Shown: positions 1-6,130, counted from the stretch's first letter. The stretch is 8,792 nucleotides of DNA from an uncultured Acidimicrobiia bacterium (GCA_937949585.1 CALEDW010000060.1:1-8792); one strand, 5' to 3'. Made by a program: numbers and translations. The notes: a model not told the origin generated them from the sequence alone.

Positions 1-210
1 CGCCCCGTCGTGCACGGCGTGCACCGCGACGTTGCGCGCCCAGACCCACACCGCGAACTGCCCGAGCCCGAGGAGGCAGAGCACCACGAGGAGCCCCACG
101 GCGAGGAACTCGACCGTCGACGCGCCGCGCCGGTCGCCGGCCCGTCTCAGCGCAGGCGGTTGAGGGCGTTCGAGACGATCTCGGCCAAATCGGGCTGGAC
201 GATCGCCCAC
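1..210 (-). CDS. TadE-like pseudopilin, N-terminal part (cut by window edge)
   Basis: This is the N-terminal part of a TadE/TadF/TadG-type pseudopilin; the C-terminus lies beyond the left edge. The visible protein has a basic leader (RRAGDRRG), then ASTVEF and a long hydrophobic helix (LAVGLLVVLCLLGLG), ending in VWARNVAVHAVHDGA. A Gly before the presumed cleavage point and a Glu at +5 fit recognition by a type IV prepilin peptidase. Such proteins sit in the inner membrane and are minor components or assembly factors of Flp pili. It follows the pilin candidate at the end of the Tad operon. The start is uncertain. The nearest canonical in-frame start is GTG at 210-208, which makes a 64-base overlap with the upstream gene and has only a weak ribosome site. 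A CTG at 150-148 overlapping the upstream TGA would give a shorter, more typical leader. The TadE-type identification is strong; which subtype it is cannot be seen. Confidence 0.75.
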   Translation of the reverse strand, partial: MGDRPARFGRDRLERPQPPALRRAGDRRGASTVEFLAVGLLVVLCLLGLGQFAVWVWARNVAVHAVHDGA

Positions 211-362
211 AGGGCCATCACCACGCCGATCCCCATCACGAGCAGCATCACCCATTCGGGGATCGAACCCCGCTGTGACGCGAGATCCGGGGCCTGAACG
301 GACCGCCGCCTCGACGTCCGTCGCACCTCCATGTGACTCACCTCCATGTGACTCACCTCCAT
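147..362 (-). CDS. Short Flp-like pilin candidate with three tandem start sites
   Basis: This small membrane protein has a basic N-terminal leader (RRTSRRRSVQAPDLASQRG), then SIPEW, a hydrophobic helix (VMLLVMGIGVVMALWAIV) and a short polar tail ending NALNRLR. Size, architecture and position between tadC and a tadE-like gene suggest the Flp-type pilin, or the short RGDVPGWV-type protein found there in many actinobacterial Tad loci. The Glu is +4 after the Gly rather than the usual +5, so prepilin peptidase processing is plausible but unproven. Three in-frame ATG codons (362-360, 347-345, 332-330) each follow a GGAGGTG ribosome site with an identical 8-base spacer, because a 15-bp unit is tandemly repeated. 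I give the outermost of the three; the shortest product has 61 residues and the longest 71. A fourth ATG at 368-366 is too close to its ribosome site. If the leader is cleaved, all three starts give the same mature protein. Confidence 0.72.
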   Translation of the reverse strand: MEVSHMEVSHMEVRRTSRRRSVQAPDLASQRGSIPEWVMLLVMGIGVVMALWAIVQPDLAEIVSNALNRLR

Positions 363-376
363 CTGCATCACCTCCA
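324..376 (-). repeat. 15-bp tandem repeat carrying ribosome site and ATG
   Basis: On the minus strand the unit is GGAGGTG, a short spacer, then ATG. Units 324-338 and 339-353 are identical. Unit 354-368 diverges in its last six bases, and 369-376 is a partial copy. The period is five codons, so copy-number changes keep the pilin frame open and add or remove the residues MEVSH. Confidence 0.93.
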
Positions 377-381
377 CCTGT

Positions 382-399
382 CCGGGGGCCGCACCCCGG
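382..399. other. Perfect 6-bp hairpin between tadC and the pilin candidate
   Basis: CCGGGG and CCCCGG flank a six-base loop just upstream of the triplicated ribosome sites, in the only real gap (about 70 bases) inside the Tad operon. No T-run follows on the minus strand. It may act as an mRNA end-protecting or processing structure that lets the pilin message accumulate separately, or as a partial terminator. The structure is visible in the sequence; the role is inference. Confidence 0.5.
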
Positions 400-400
400 T

Positions 401-413
401 CGTGCAGTGCACG
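401..413. promoter_or_regulatory. 13-nt palindrome CGTGCA-G-TGCACG in the tadC-pilin gap
   Basis: This is a perfect 6-bp inverted repeat around a single base, too tight to form a hairpin in RNA and so more like a DNA operator half-site pair. I see no convincing -35/-10 pair next to it, so a regulatory role is only possible. In GC-rich DNA a 13-nt palindrome can also arise by chance. Confidence 0.25.
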
Positions 414-436
414 GCAGCCGGCCCACCGCGACCGGC

Positions 437-1348
437 TCAGCGGACGAGCGTCCGCACGGCGACGACGCCGGGGAAGAACGCGAACAGGATCGCCACCGGC
501 AGGATCAGGCCGACGACGGGGATCAACATCGTCACCTCCTTGCGTCCGGCGGCTTCCAGCACGGCCCGCCGGCCCGCCTCCCGGCTGTCCAACGCAAGGG
601 CACGCAGGGCGTCGGCCGGCGGCACGCCCCGCTCCTGGGCCACCACCACCGCCTCGACGAAACGCCGGAACGAGACCGCTCCGAGCCGGTCGGCGCGCCG
701 GCCGAGGGCCTCGGCCAGCCCCTGCCCGGCCCGGGCGTCGGCCATCGCGGCGGTCACGGCCTCGGCGATCGGACCCCCCGTCGTCGCCGAGGCGACCTCG
801 AGCGCGCCCCGCAGGCTCTCCCCCGCCGTGACCGCGATGCAGACGAGATCGACGAACACGGGAACCTCGGCGGCGGCGGCCCGCTGCCGTGCGGCCACCT
901 GCCGGTCGAGCCGCCACCGCCGGGCGACCAGTCCGCCGGCGGCACCGCCGAGACAGCAGCCCAGCACCCCGGCCGCCGAGGCGGTCCCGGAACCGGCGGC
1001 GAGCACGGATGCCACCAGCGCACCCGACGCGAGCCCGACGAGACCCCAGGTCACCTGCTCCGCCCGGAACGCGGCGACCGATCCCGGCCGGCCGGCCCGG
1101 TCGAGCACCCGCTCGAGGTCCCGCTCGCCACCGAGCAACCGCTGGAGACGGGCTGCGAGTTCGGCGACGAGCGTCGCGGCGACGGTGGCGGCCCCGGTGG
1201 ATGACCCCTGTGGGTCGCGCAGGTAGGGCAGGACCCGGGCGGCCAGGCGCGGCCGACGCCGACCGGTGAGCGCGCCGACCAGCGTGAGCACACCGACGAG
1301 ACCCGTGGCCACCACGAGCACGCCCCGTACCCGATCGGTCGCGCTCAC
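437..1348 (-). CDS. tadC: TadC, Tad pilus inner-membrane platform protein
   Basis: TadC is the second of two GspF-like platform proteins which, with TadB, form the inner-membrane base on which the TadA ATPase drives Flp pilus assembly. The 303-residue product has predicted membrane helices near residues 9-28, 101-120, 123-142 and 274-297. A cytoplasmic T2SSF domain starts near residue 161 (EVPVFVDLVCIAVTAGESLRGAL) and runs through ADRLGAVSFRRFVEAVVVAQERG, ending at the C-terminal helix (LIPVVGLILPVAILFAFFPGVV). This layout is typical of TadC. I chose GTG at 1348-1346: it overlaps the tadB stop as GTGA and has a GGAGG site seven bases upstream. Reading back to 1543 would add an Arg/Gly-rich stretch that is only tadB read in another frame. 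The gene is translationally coupled to tadB. Confidence 0.9.
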   Translation of the reverse strand: MSATDRVRGVLVVATGLVGVLTLVGALTGRRRPRLAARVLPYLRDPQGSSTGAATVAATLVAELAARLQRLLGGERDLERVLDRAGRPGSVAAFRAEQVTWGLVGLASGALVASVLAAGSGTASAAGVLGCCLGGAAGGLVARRWRLDRQVAARQRAAAAEVPVFVDLVCIAVTAGESLRGALEVASATTGGPIAEAVTAAMADARAGQGLAEALGRRADRLGAVSFRRFVEAVVVAQERGVPPADALRALALDSREAGRRAVLEAAGRKEVTMLIPVVGLILPVAILFAFFPGVVAVRTLVR

Positions 1349-2214
1349 CCGCCCCCCTCCACCGGCGGTCGCAGCACCGGCGGCCGGAGCCGGTGCGGCT
1401 CGGGGAGGCGTCCGACGGCCACCATGAGCCGGTAGCCGGTCACCGTCGCCGCGGCCCCCACCAGCAGCACGACCACGCCCGGGCCCGAGTCGTACGCGGC
1501 CGCCGCTTCGGGACGAGTGGTGACGAGCAGCAACACCAGCCACGGCGCCGCTGCGGCCACCCGGGCCGCAACACGGGTCCAGCTCTGCCGGGCCTCGATC
1601 TCGGCCCGCACCGCGAGGTCCTCACGGATGAACGCGCCGAGCGTGCGCAGGACCCGGATCGTCTCCCGGCCGCCGACCCGGTGCGCGATGCGCAGCGTGG
1701 CGCTGACCTGGTCGGCGACCGGGTCGGCGAGCTCCTCGGCGAGACGGACCAAGGCCGCGTCGAGATCGCCGTGCAGGCGGTGGTCGGCGACCACCCGGCG
1801 GAACGCCGGGCACAGCGGTTCCGGGCCCCGCTCGGCCACCACGCCCAGGGCCCCGGGAAGGGTCTCTCCGGTGCGCAGGGCGCCGGCGAGCAGGTCGACG
1901 GCCTCGGGCCAGCACGCCCGGCGTCGGCGGGCGTCCCGCCGGGCCCGGTTCCGCAGCGCGATCGGCCAGGCGGCGACGCCGGCGACGCCGGCGAGGGCGG
2001 CGACGGCGAGGGATCCGACGAACAGCAACGCCACGACCGACGCCGCCAGACCCGCGCCCGCGCTCACCCCGATCAGCGCTCGCGCCGGCACGCCGGGGAC
2101 GAGGCGGGCCGGCACGGGGGGACGACGCGGCCGTCGGGCCCGGTCGGACCCGACGACGGCCTCGTAGCACAGGAACACACCCAATCCGCCGGCGAGTGCC
2201 AGGGCCGCCCTCAC
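1345..2214 (-). CDS. tadB: TadB, Tad pilus inner-membrane platform protein
   Basis: TadB is the first GspF-type platform protein of the Flp pilus machine and the partner of TadC and TadA. The 289-residue product has N-terminal helices near residues 4-20 and 47-87 and a basic cytoplasmic stretch (RNRARRDARRRR). The T2SSF domain starts at CWPEAVDLLAGALRTGETLPGAL (about 101-123) and continues through DPVADQVSATLRIAHRVGG and IEARQSWTRVAARVAAAAPW. The last helices lie at about 222-232 and 246-266. The start is GTG at 2214-2212, overlapping the tadA stop as GTGA with a GAGG-type site upstream, which points to coupled translation. The proline-rich last 20 residues (RLRPPVLRPPVEGGG) look like an unstructured tail that doubles as the ribosome-site region for tadC. 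Confidence 0.9.
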   Translation of the reverse strand: MRAALALAGGLGVFLCYEAVVGSDRARRPRRPPVPARLVPGVPARALIGVSAGAGLAASVVALLFVGSLAVAALAGVAGVAAWPIALRNRARRDARRRRACWPEAVDLLAGALRTGETLPGALGVVAERGPEPLCPAFRRVVADHRLHGDLDAALVRLAEELADPVADQVSATLRIAHRVGGRETIRVLRTLGAFIREDLAVRAEIEARQSWTRVAARVAAAAPWLVLLLVTTRPEAAAAYDSGPGVVVLLVGAAATVTGYRLMVAVGRLPEPHRLRPPVLRPPVEGGG

Positions 2215-3464
2215 CGCAGCACCTCGCCCAGGTCCACCCCGGCGTCGGAGAATCGGTCGGGGTCCACCGGCACCTCACCGGTCCAGCGCAGCTCGTCCCC
2301 GAACCCGCGGTACACCGCCCCCGCGGTCGGCTCCTCGCCGTCGGTCACCTGCCGGCCCACCCCGAGGATCTCGGTGACGCCCCGGCGGCCGCCGCGCCGG
2401 GCGCAGAACACCACGAGGTCCACGCACGCGGCCACCGTGGCGGCGACGAACCGGCGGTCCACGTTCTCGGCCGCGAGCAGCGGCAGGGTGGTGAGCTTGC
2501 GCAGGGCGTCGCGGGCGGAGCTGGCGTGCACGCTGGTCATCGCGCCGCACCCGGCGTTCATCGCCATCAGCAGGTCGAGGGTCTCGGCGCCCCGGACCTC
2601 ACCGATGACGATGCGGTCGGGGCGCATGCGCAGGCTCTCGCGCACCAGGTCACGCAACGTCACCGCGCCTTCGCCTTCGAGGTTGGGTTGCCGGCACTGC
2701 ATGGCGACCACGTCGGCGCGGGAGACACGCAGCTCGAAGACCTCCTCGCAGGTGATGAGGCGCTCGCGGGGTGGGATCGCGCCGGCCAGGCAGTTGAGGA
2801 GGGTGGTCTTCCCCGACCCGACCGCCCCGGCCGCCACCACGTTGAGCCCGGCCCGGACGGCGGCGTCCAGGAACCGCGCCGCCGGGGGCGACAGCGAACC
2901 GAGCGCAACGAGCTCGGCGAGCGTGTGGGCTCTCAGCCCGACGAACTTGCGGATGTTCACCACCCAGTGGTCGGTGATCGGGGGGATGACCACGTGCAGG
3001 CGCGACCCGTCGGGCAGGCGGGCGTCGACGAACGGTCGGGCCCGGTCGAGTCGCCTCCCGGCCCGTGCGAGCATGCGCTCCACGATCCGTTCCACCTCGC
3101 CGGCCCCGAGGACCGCCGTGGTGAGCACGTGCTCGCCCCCACGGGCCACGAACACCCGACCGGGCTCGTTGATCCAGATCTCCTCCACCTCGGGGTCGTC
3201 GAGGTACGGGGTGAGGGCACCGAACCCGACGAGCTCCCGGTACAGCGCCTCCACGTCCGCGTCGTCGAGGGGCGGCAACCCGCCGGCCAGGTAGCGCTCC
3301 CGGTACGCGGCGACGCGGGCGTCGATGAGCGCGACGAGCGCGGCGTCGTCGGTGAGGTCCACCTCACCGGCGGCCAGGGCGACCCGCACCTCCTCGGTGA
3401 GGATCGCCCGGGCCCGGTGCCGACGTCCGGCGTCGGCGGCGGGCGCGGGGTGCGCTACCCGCAC
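2211..3464 (-). CDS. tadA: TadA/CpaF, Tad pilus assembly ATPase
   Basis: This is a hexameric secretion ATPase of the VirB11/GspE superfamily, CpaF branch, which powers Flp pilus extension at the cytoplasmic face of the TadB/TadC platform. The 417 residues contain a CpaF-type N-terminal region (about 50-175: GFGALTPYLDDPEVEEIWIN, then DGSRLHVVIPP and WVVNIRKF). The Walker A is GAVGSGKTT (213-221). An acidic box follows at LITCEEVFEL (236-245), the Walker B region is RIVIGEVRGAE (284-294), and the His box is GAMTSVHASSARDALRKL (307-324). All catalytic elements are present, so the enzyme should be active. The start is GTG at 3464-3462, with GAGGTG suitably upstream and a 10-base overlap with tadZ. 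Length and motifs fit the family well. Confidence 0.95.
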   Translation of the reverse strand: MRVAHPAPAADAGRRHRARAILTEEVRVALAAGEVDLTDDAALVALIDARVAAYRERYLAGGLPPLDDADVEALYRELVGFGALTPYLDDPEVEEIWINEPGRVFVARGGEHVLTTAVLGAGEVERIVERMLARAGRRLDRARPFVDARLPDGSRLHVVIPPITDHWVVNIRKFVGLRAHTLAELVALGSLSPPAARFLDAAVRAGLNVVAAGAVGSGKTTLLNCLAGAIPPRERLITCEEVFELRVSRADVVAMQCRQPNLEGEGAVTLRDLVRESLRMRPDRIVIGEVRGAETLDLLMAMNAGCGAMTSVHASSARDALRKLTTLPLLAAENVDRRFVAATVAACVDLVVFCARRGGRRGVTEILGVGRQVTDGEEPTAGAVYRGFGDELRWTGEVPVDPDRFSDAGVDLGEVLR

Positions 3465-4693
3465 CGGGGTCCCACCTCGACCCGGAGAGCCGTGAGCTCA
3501 CGCAGCCAGCGGGACCGGCGTCCCCGGGCCGTGAGCAGCCGGCCTTCCCAGACCACCCTCGCCAGCACCGGCTCCGGGGGCAGCAGCGCAGCCGGCCGCC
3601 GCCCCACCAGGTCCTCGATCATCCGGGACAGGTCTTGACGGTCGCGTCCGGCGTCCGGGGCATGGTTCACGACCACCTCGACCCGCGCCGCGACCTCGGG
3701 CACCTCCTCGCGGAGCATCCGGAGCGCCAGCACCCCGCGGCGCACCCCGACCGGATCGCCGCGCACGACCTGCAGCACCTGGTCGGCGGCCTGCAACGTG
3801 GCGAGGGTGACGGCGTTGCGCCGGTACGGGATCCGGTCCGTGATGAGCTCCTCGTCCTCTTCGACCGGCGCCGCGAGGTCGCAGACCACGAGACGAGCCG
3901 CGGTCCGGGCCGCGGCCAGGACCTCGAGCCACGACCGGGCCCGCAGCTCGATCCAGAGCTCGGGGCGGGGCAGCCCGGTCAGCACGACGAGGTCGCGGTC
4001 GGCGTCGTGGAGGCACGCGTCGAGCGGCTCGGGCCAGCCCGCCGCGGCAAGCCGCGCCGCGCGCAGCACGGAGGGGTCCTCCGCCAGGCCGAGGAGCTGC
4101 GCGACGGACGGGGCCCACACGTCGGCGTCCACGAGCAGGGTCCGGATCCCCGAGCACGCCGCGAGCGCGGCAAGGTGCGCGGCGACCGTCGTCCGTCCGG
4201 GCGCGCCGGGCGCACCCCAGACGGCCACCACCCGCCCCGAGCCCCGGGGAGCCGGGGCGGGGGTCGGAAGGTCGGGGTCGAGCCCGAGCAGGGCCCGGGC
4301 CACCTCCTCCGGTGGGTCGGTTGCCCGCACCCGGCGGGCCACGCCGATCGCCTCCAAGGCGCGGGGGGCTCCTTCGGCGCCTTCGACCGCCACCACCGCC
4401 ACGCCGTGTTCTGCGAGCACCTCGACGAGCTCACGGTCCAGCCACGGGAGCTCGGCGGCGACGACGGCGGCGTCGGGCCGGTCGGCCATCGCCACCCCCA
4501 GGAGCTCACCGGCCTCGACGCAGCGCCGCACGACGTGCACGCCCAGACCCCGACGGGCAAAGCCGTCGATGAAGGGGACCTCCCACGGCGCTCCCCCGGC
4601 ACAGGTGACCACCGTCACCGGCCGGCCTGTGTCGCCGGTGCGACGGGACCCGTCCCCGCCCTCCTTCGGGCCGACGCCGTGCAGCGTCGTCAT
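3455..4693 (-). CDS. tadZ: TadZ/CpaE-like ParA/MinD-family ATPase with altered P-loop
   Basis: TadZ/CpaE proteins are ParA/MinD-like ATPases that localise the Tad machine, often to a cell pole. In this 412-residue product, residues 25-140 look like the degenerate receiver-like N-domain of that family. A linker (DLPTPAPAPRGSG) leads to the ATPase domain. Its P-loop region, WGAPGAPGRTT (159-169), has Arg167 where ParA/MinD proteins have the catalytic Lys, and lacks the signature first Lys. LLVDADVWAPS (186-196) matches the Walker A'/switch region, and RLVVCDLAAP (267-276) the Walker B strand. Weakened or absent ATP hydrolysis is therefore likely; similar PGRTT loops occur in other actinobacterial CpaE-like proteins as I recall them. 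The ATG at 4693-4691 overlaps the cpaB stop (ATGA), and the ribosome site is weak, which fits coupling. Confidence 0.85.
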   Translation of the reverse strand: MTTLHGVGPKEGGDGSRRTGDTGRPVTVVTCAGGAPWEVPFIDGFARRGLGVHVVRRCVEAGELLGVAMADRPDAAVVAAELPWLDRELVEVLAEHGVAVVAVEGAEGAPRALEAIGVARRVRATDPPEEVARALLGLDPDLPTPAPAPRGSGRVVAVWGAPGAPGRTTVAAHLAALAACSGIRTLLVDADVWAPSVAQLLGLAEDPSVLRAARLAAAGWPEPLDACLHDADRDLVVLTGLPRPELWIELRARSWLEVLAAARTAARLVVCDLAAPVEEDEELITDRIPYRRNAVTLATLQAADQVLQVVRGDPVGVRRGVLALRMLREEVPEVAARVEVVVNHAPDAGRDRQDLSRMIEDLVGRRPAALLPPEPVLARVVWEGRLLTARGRRSRWLRELTALRVEVGPRCG

Positions 4694-5361
4694 CGCAGGT
4701 CGACGGCCCCGAACCGTTCGGTGCGGGCCCGGGCCCTACCGGTGGCCCGCACCAGATCGATCTCACCGTTGCGGATGGCGAACACGAGGAACGTTGCGTC
4801 CTCGGCGGGCACGGCCAGGGTCACCCCGACGGTCGCGCCCTGGGCCTCGCCCAGCAGCGCGCGCTGGCGCACGAGCCCCACCACCTCCGCGCCCGGCACC
4901 ACGACGACCGTCTTGGCCGCCTCCGTTCCCTTGTGGAAACTGGCCAGCACGTCCACCCGCTCGCCCGGGCGCAGGTCCCCGCCGAGCGCGTGCTCCGGGG
5001 TCGTGGGCACGGTGACCTCGCGGCCGTCGGCGGCGCGGGCCCCGAGCAGCGCGGACGGCACGGGACTCCCGGCCGGCAGGCGTCCCAACAGGACCCGGCC
5101 GGTCAGCGAGGCCGAGGCCGGGGCGAGCCCCTGCACCACCGTCGCCGGCCCACCGAGGCGAACCGGCCGCAGGTCGTCCGGCCCGAGCACGTCGTTGGCG
5201 GCCAGGTCCCGGGTGGCGACCCAGACCGCGGTCCCGGCCCCGCCCGACGCGCTCAGCCGCAGCCCGCCCAGCACGGAGACCGCCACGAGCAGGATCCCGA
5301 CGACCAGGCGCCGGTCCACCGTGACGGCCGCGCGCCGGACACCGGCGGCCGTCACGGTCAC
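4690..5361 (-). CDS. cpaB: CpaB/RcpC-like SAF-domain pilus assembly protein
   Basis: CpaB/RcpC proteins are membrane-anchored extracytoplasmic Tad components with a SAF (AFP/flagellar P-ring-like) domain that may contact peptidoglycan or the secretion channel. The 223-residue product has one N-terminal helix (about 19-36: LVVGILLVAVSVLGGLRL). A SAF domain follows at about 46-105 (VWVATRDLAANDVLGPDDL through GRVLLGRLPAGSPVPSALL), then an RcpC-like region at about 112-209 (LRPGERVDVLASF, TVVVVPGAEVVGLV, VTLAVPAEDATFLVFAIRNGEIDLV). The GTG at 5361-5359 has GGAGG six bases upstream; the longer reading back to 5649 would run through the divergent regulator gene and is rejected. It is the first gene of the Tad operon here and diverges from the helix-turn-helix gene across 144 bp. 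Confidence 0.88.
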   Translation of the reverse strand: MTVTAAGVRRAAVTVDRRLVVGILLVAVSVLGGLRLSASGGAGTAVWVATRDLAANDVLGPDDLRPVRLGGPATVVQGLAPASASLTGRVLLGRLPAGSPVPSALLGARAADGREVTVPTTPEHALGGDLRPGERVDVLASFHKGTEAAKTVVVVPGAEVVGLVRQRALLGEAQGATVGVTLAVPAEDATFLVFAIRNGEIDLVRATGRARARTERFGAVDLR

Positions 5362-5416
5362 CGCCCACCTCCCGGAGCCCCCGTCGACACCGGAGGGAAC
5401 GCAACCGCAGGGTAGA

Positions 5417-5439
5417 TGCGATAGGATGAGGCAATCGCA
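5417..5439. promoter_or_regulatory. Inverted repeat TGCGAT-N11-ATCGCA between Tad operon and HTH gene
   Basis: Perfect 6-bp half-sites, 17 bp centre to centre, lie in the divergent intergenic region. They surround a plus-strand TAGGAT (5422-5427) that could be the -10 of the HTH gene. A minus-strand TACCCT (5414-5409) that could be the -10 of the Tad operon lies just beside them. No good -35 is seen for either. The layout suits one operator controlling both directions, with the adjacent HTH protein as the natural candidate ligand. The sequence is certain; the function is inference. Confidence 0.4.
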
Positions 5440-5505
5440 GCATCTGCCGATCCCCGGCCCCGGACCCGCCGAACAGGCGAGTCGGGACCGTCCGACGCGA
5501 CGGTC

Positions 5506-5742
5506 GTGCGGGCACCGCTGCTCAAACCTGCCGACGTGGCGCGGGTGCTGAACGTCACGGTGTCGCAGGTGTACGCACTGATGCGCTCGGGAGAGCTCCC
5601 CGCCCTCAAGATCGGCCGCAAGGGCACGTGGCGGGTGAGTCCTGAGCACCTCGAGGCGTACCTGGCCCGGCTCGCCCGAGAAGCGGAGGCCCGCGCCGCT
5701 GCGGGGATCACCAGCCCACCCCGGGCTCGGGCTCGCGGCTGA
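5506..5742 (+). CDS. Excisionase/MerR-type small HTH DNA-binding protein
   Basis: This 78-residue protein is almost entirely one helix-turn-helix domain of the HTH_17 (excisionase/AlpA/BldC-like) type. LLKPADVARVLNVTVSQVYALMRSGELPALKIGRKGTWRVSPEHLEAYLAR (5-55) has the family's recognition helix (VTVSQVYALMRSG) and the wing (IGRKGTWRV). A short Arg/Ala-rich tail follows. Such proteins bind DNA as regulators, and some are excisionases. No integrase or phage gene is nearby, so a local transcription regulator, perhaps of the divergent Tad operon, is the better reading. GTG 5506-5508 is the only canonical in-frame start after the upstream TAG at 5422-5424, and I see no real Shine-Dalgarno before it. 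The last 35 bp overlap the tail of the convergent gene at 5708-6058. Confidence 0.82.
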   Translation: MRAPLLKPADVARVLNVTVSQVYALMRSGELPALKIGRKGTWRVSPEHLEAYLARLAREAEARAAAGITSPPRARARG

Positions 5743-6058
5743 CCCGCACGATCGCCCTCAGCGGTACATCGTGCACCCGCACGACGCGCCGCCGCGCCGT
5801 ACCGAGGTCGTCGGTGACCTCCCCGACACAACACCAGTCCGCGGCGACCCCGAGCAGGCGGCCGTGCACGCAGGCCCCGTCGACGGTCACGACGGTGACC
5901 CGGTCGCCGGGACCGAGCCGGCGCAGGTGATCGACGAAGCACCGCCCCTGGAGCGCCGCCGCGACGATCTCGGCCGCCTCGGCCCGCTCCTCGGCCCGGC
6001 GCGCTTCGTCGAGCTCGGCGGCGAGCTCCTCCGTGAGCTCGAAGAACGTGTCGTCCAC
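5708..6058 (-). CDS. Small coiled-coil plus Sm/SH3-like barrel protein, function unknown
   Basis: This 116-residue soluble protein is one I do not recognise by name. Residues 7-37 are a heptad-rich, highly charged helix (ELTEELAAELDEARRAEERAEAAEIVAAAL), likely a coiled coil. Residues 52-108 alternate hydrophobics as a small beta-barrel would (DRVTVVTVDGACVHGRLLGVAADWCCVGEV, then RRRVVRVHDVPLRAIVRVS). The G-D-x-V, internal Gly and G-x-L-x-x-V-x-x-D-W pattern resembles Sm/SH3-like folds and a family of short actinobacterial proteins of unknown role. I chose GTG at 6058-6056. A promoter at 6159-6131 would leave a roughly 66-base leader, and AAAGGG lies nine bases before the GTG. The longer reading from TTG at 6217 would start upstream of that promoter. 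Cys40, Cys63, Cys76 and Cys77 are unusually many for its size. Confidence 0.65.
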   Translation of the reverse strand: MDDTFFELTEELAAELDEARRAEERAEAAEIVAAALQGRCFVDHLRRLGPGDRVTVVTVDGACVHGRLLGVAADWCCVGEVTDDLGTARRRVVRVHDVPLRAIVRVSREPEPGVGW

Positions 6059-6068
6059 CGGCGACGTC

Positions 6069-6103
6069 CCTTTCGCCGTGGGTGTGCCTTTCGCCGTGGG
6101 TGT
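6069..6103 (-). repeat. 18-bp tandem duplication in the 5' leader of the barrel-protein gene
   Basis: Seventeen identical bases occur at 6069-6085 and 6087-6103, one base apart. On the minus strand each copy ends in GAAAGG, a purine run resembling a ribosome site. Only the copy nearer the gene is followed by a start codon (GTG 6058) at a workable distance, so the outer copy could be a ribosome standby site or simple slippage. Confidence 0.85.
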
Positions 6104-6130
6104 TCGGGGCCCGTCCGTGGACCCCGCCGC

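Noticed and set aside
324..376. Possible CRISPR array or IS end from the direct repeats
   Set aside because: Units are 15 bp and adjoin without spacers; no cas or transposase gene is present.
275..3638. Long open frames on the plus strand across the Tad genes (for example 275-1204, 1393-3294, 2196-3638)
   Set aside because: They run antisense to recognisable tadC, tadB and tadA, have Arg/Pro/His-rich low-complexity translations with no domain, and are expected in DNA this rich in G and C.
3635..5551. Plus-strand open frame of over 600 codons
   Set aside because: It is antisense to tadZ and cpaB and crosses their promoter region; the translation shows no recognisable domain.
5362..5649. Longer N-terminus for CpaB reaching back to 5649
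   Set aside because: It would cross the divergent HTH gene and the promoter region. The GTG at 5361 has a well-placed GGAGG and gives a normal CpaB N-terminus.
5506..5742. Excisionase of a mobile element
   Set aside because: No integrase, attachment-site repeat, tRNA or phage gene is seen. The same HTH type is common in ordinary regulators.
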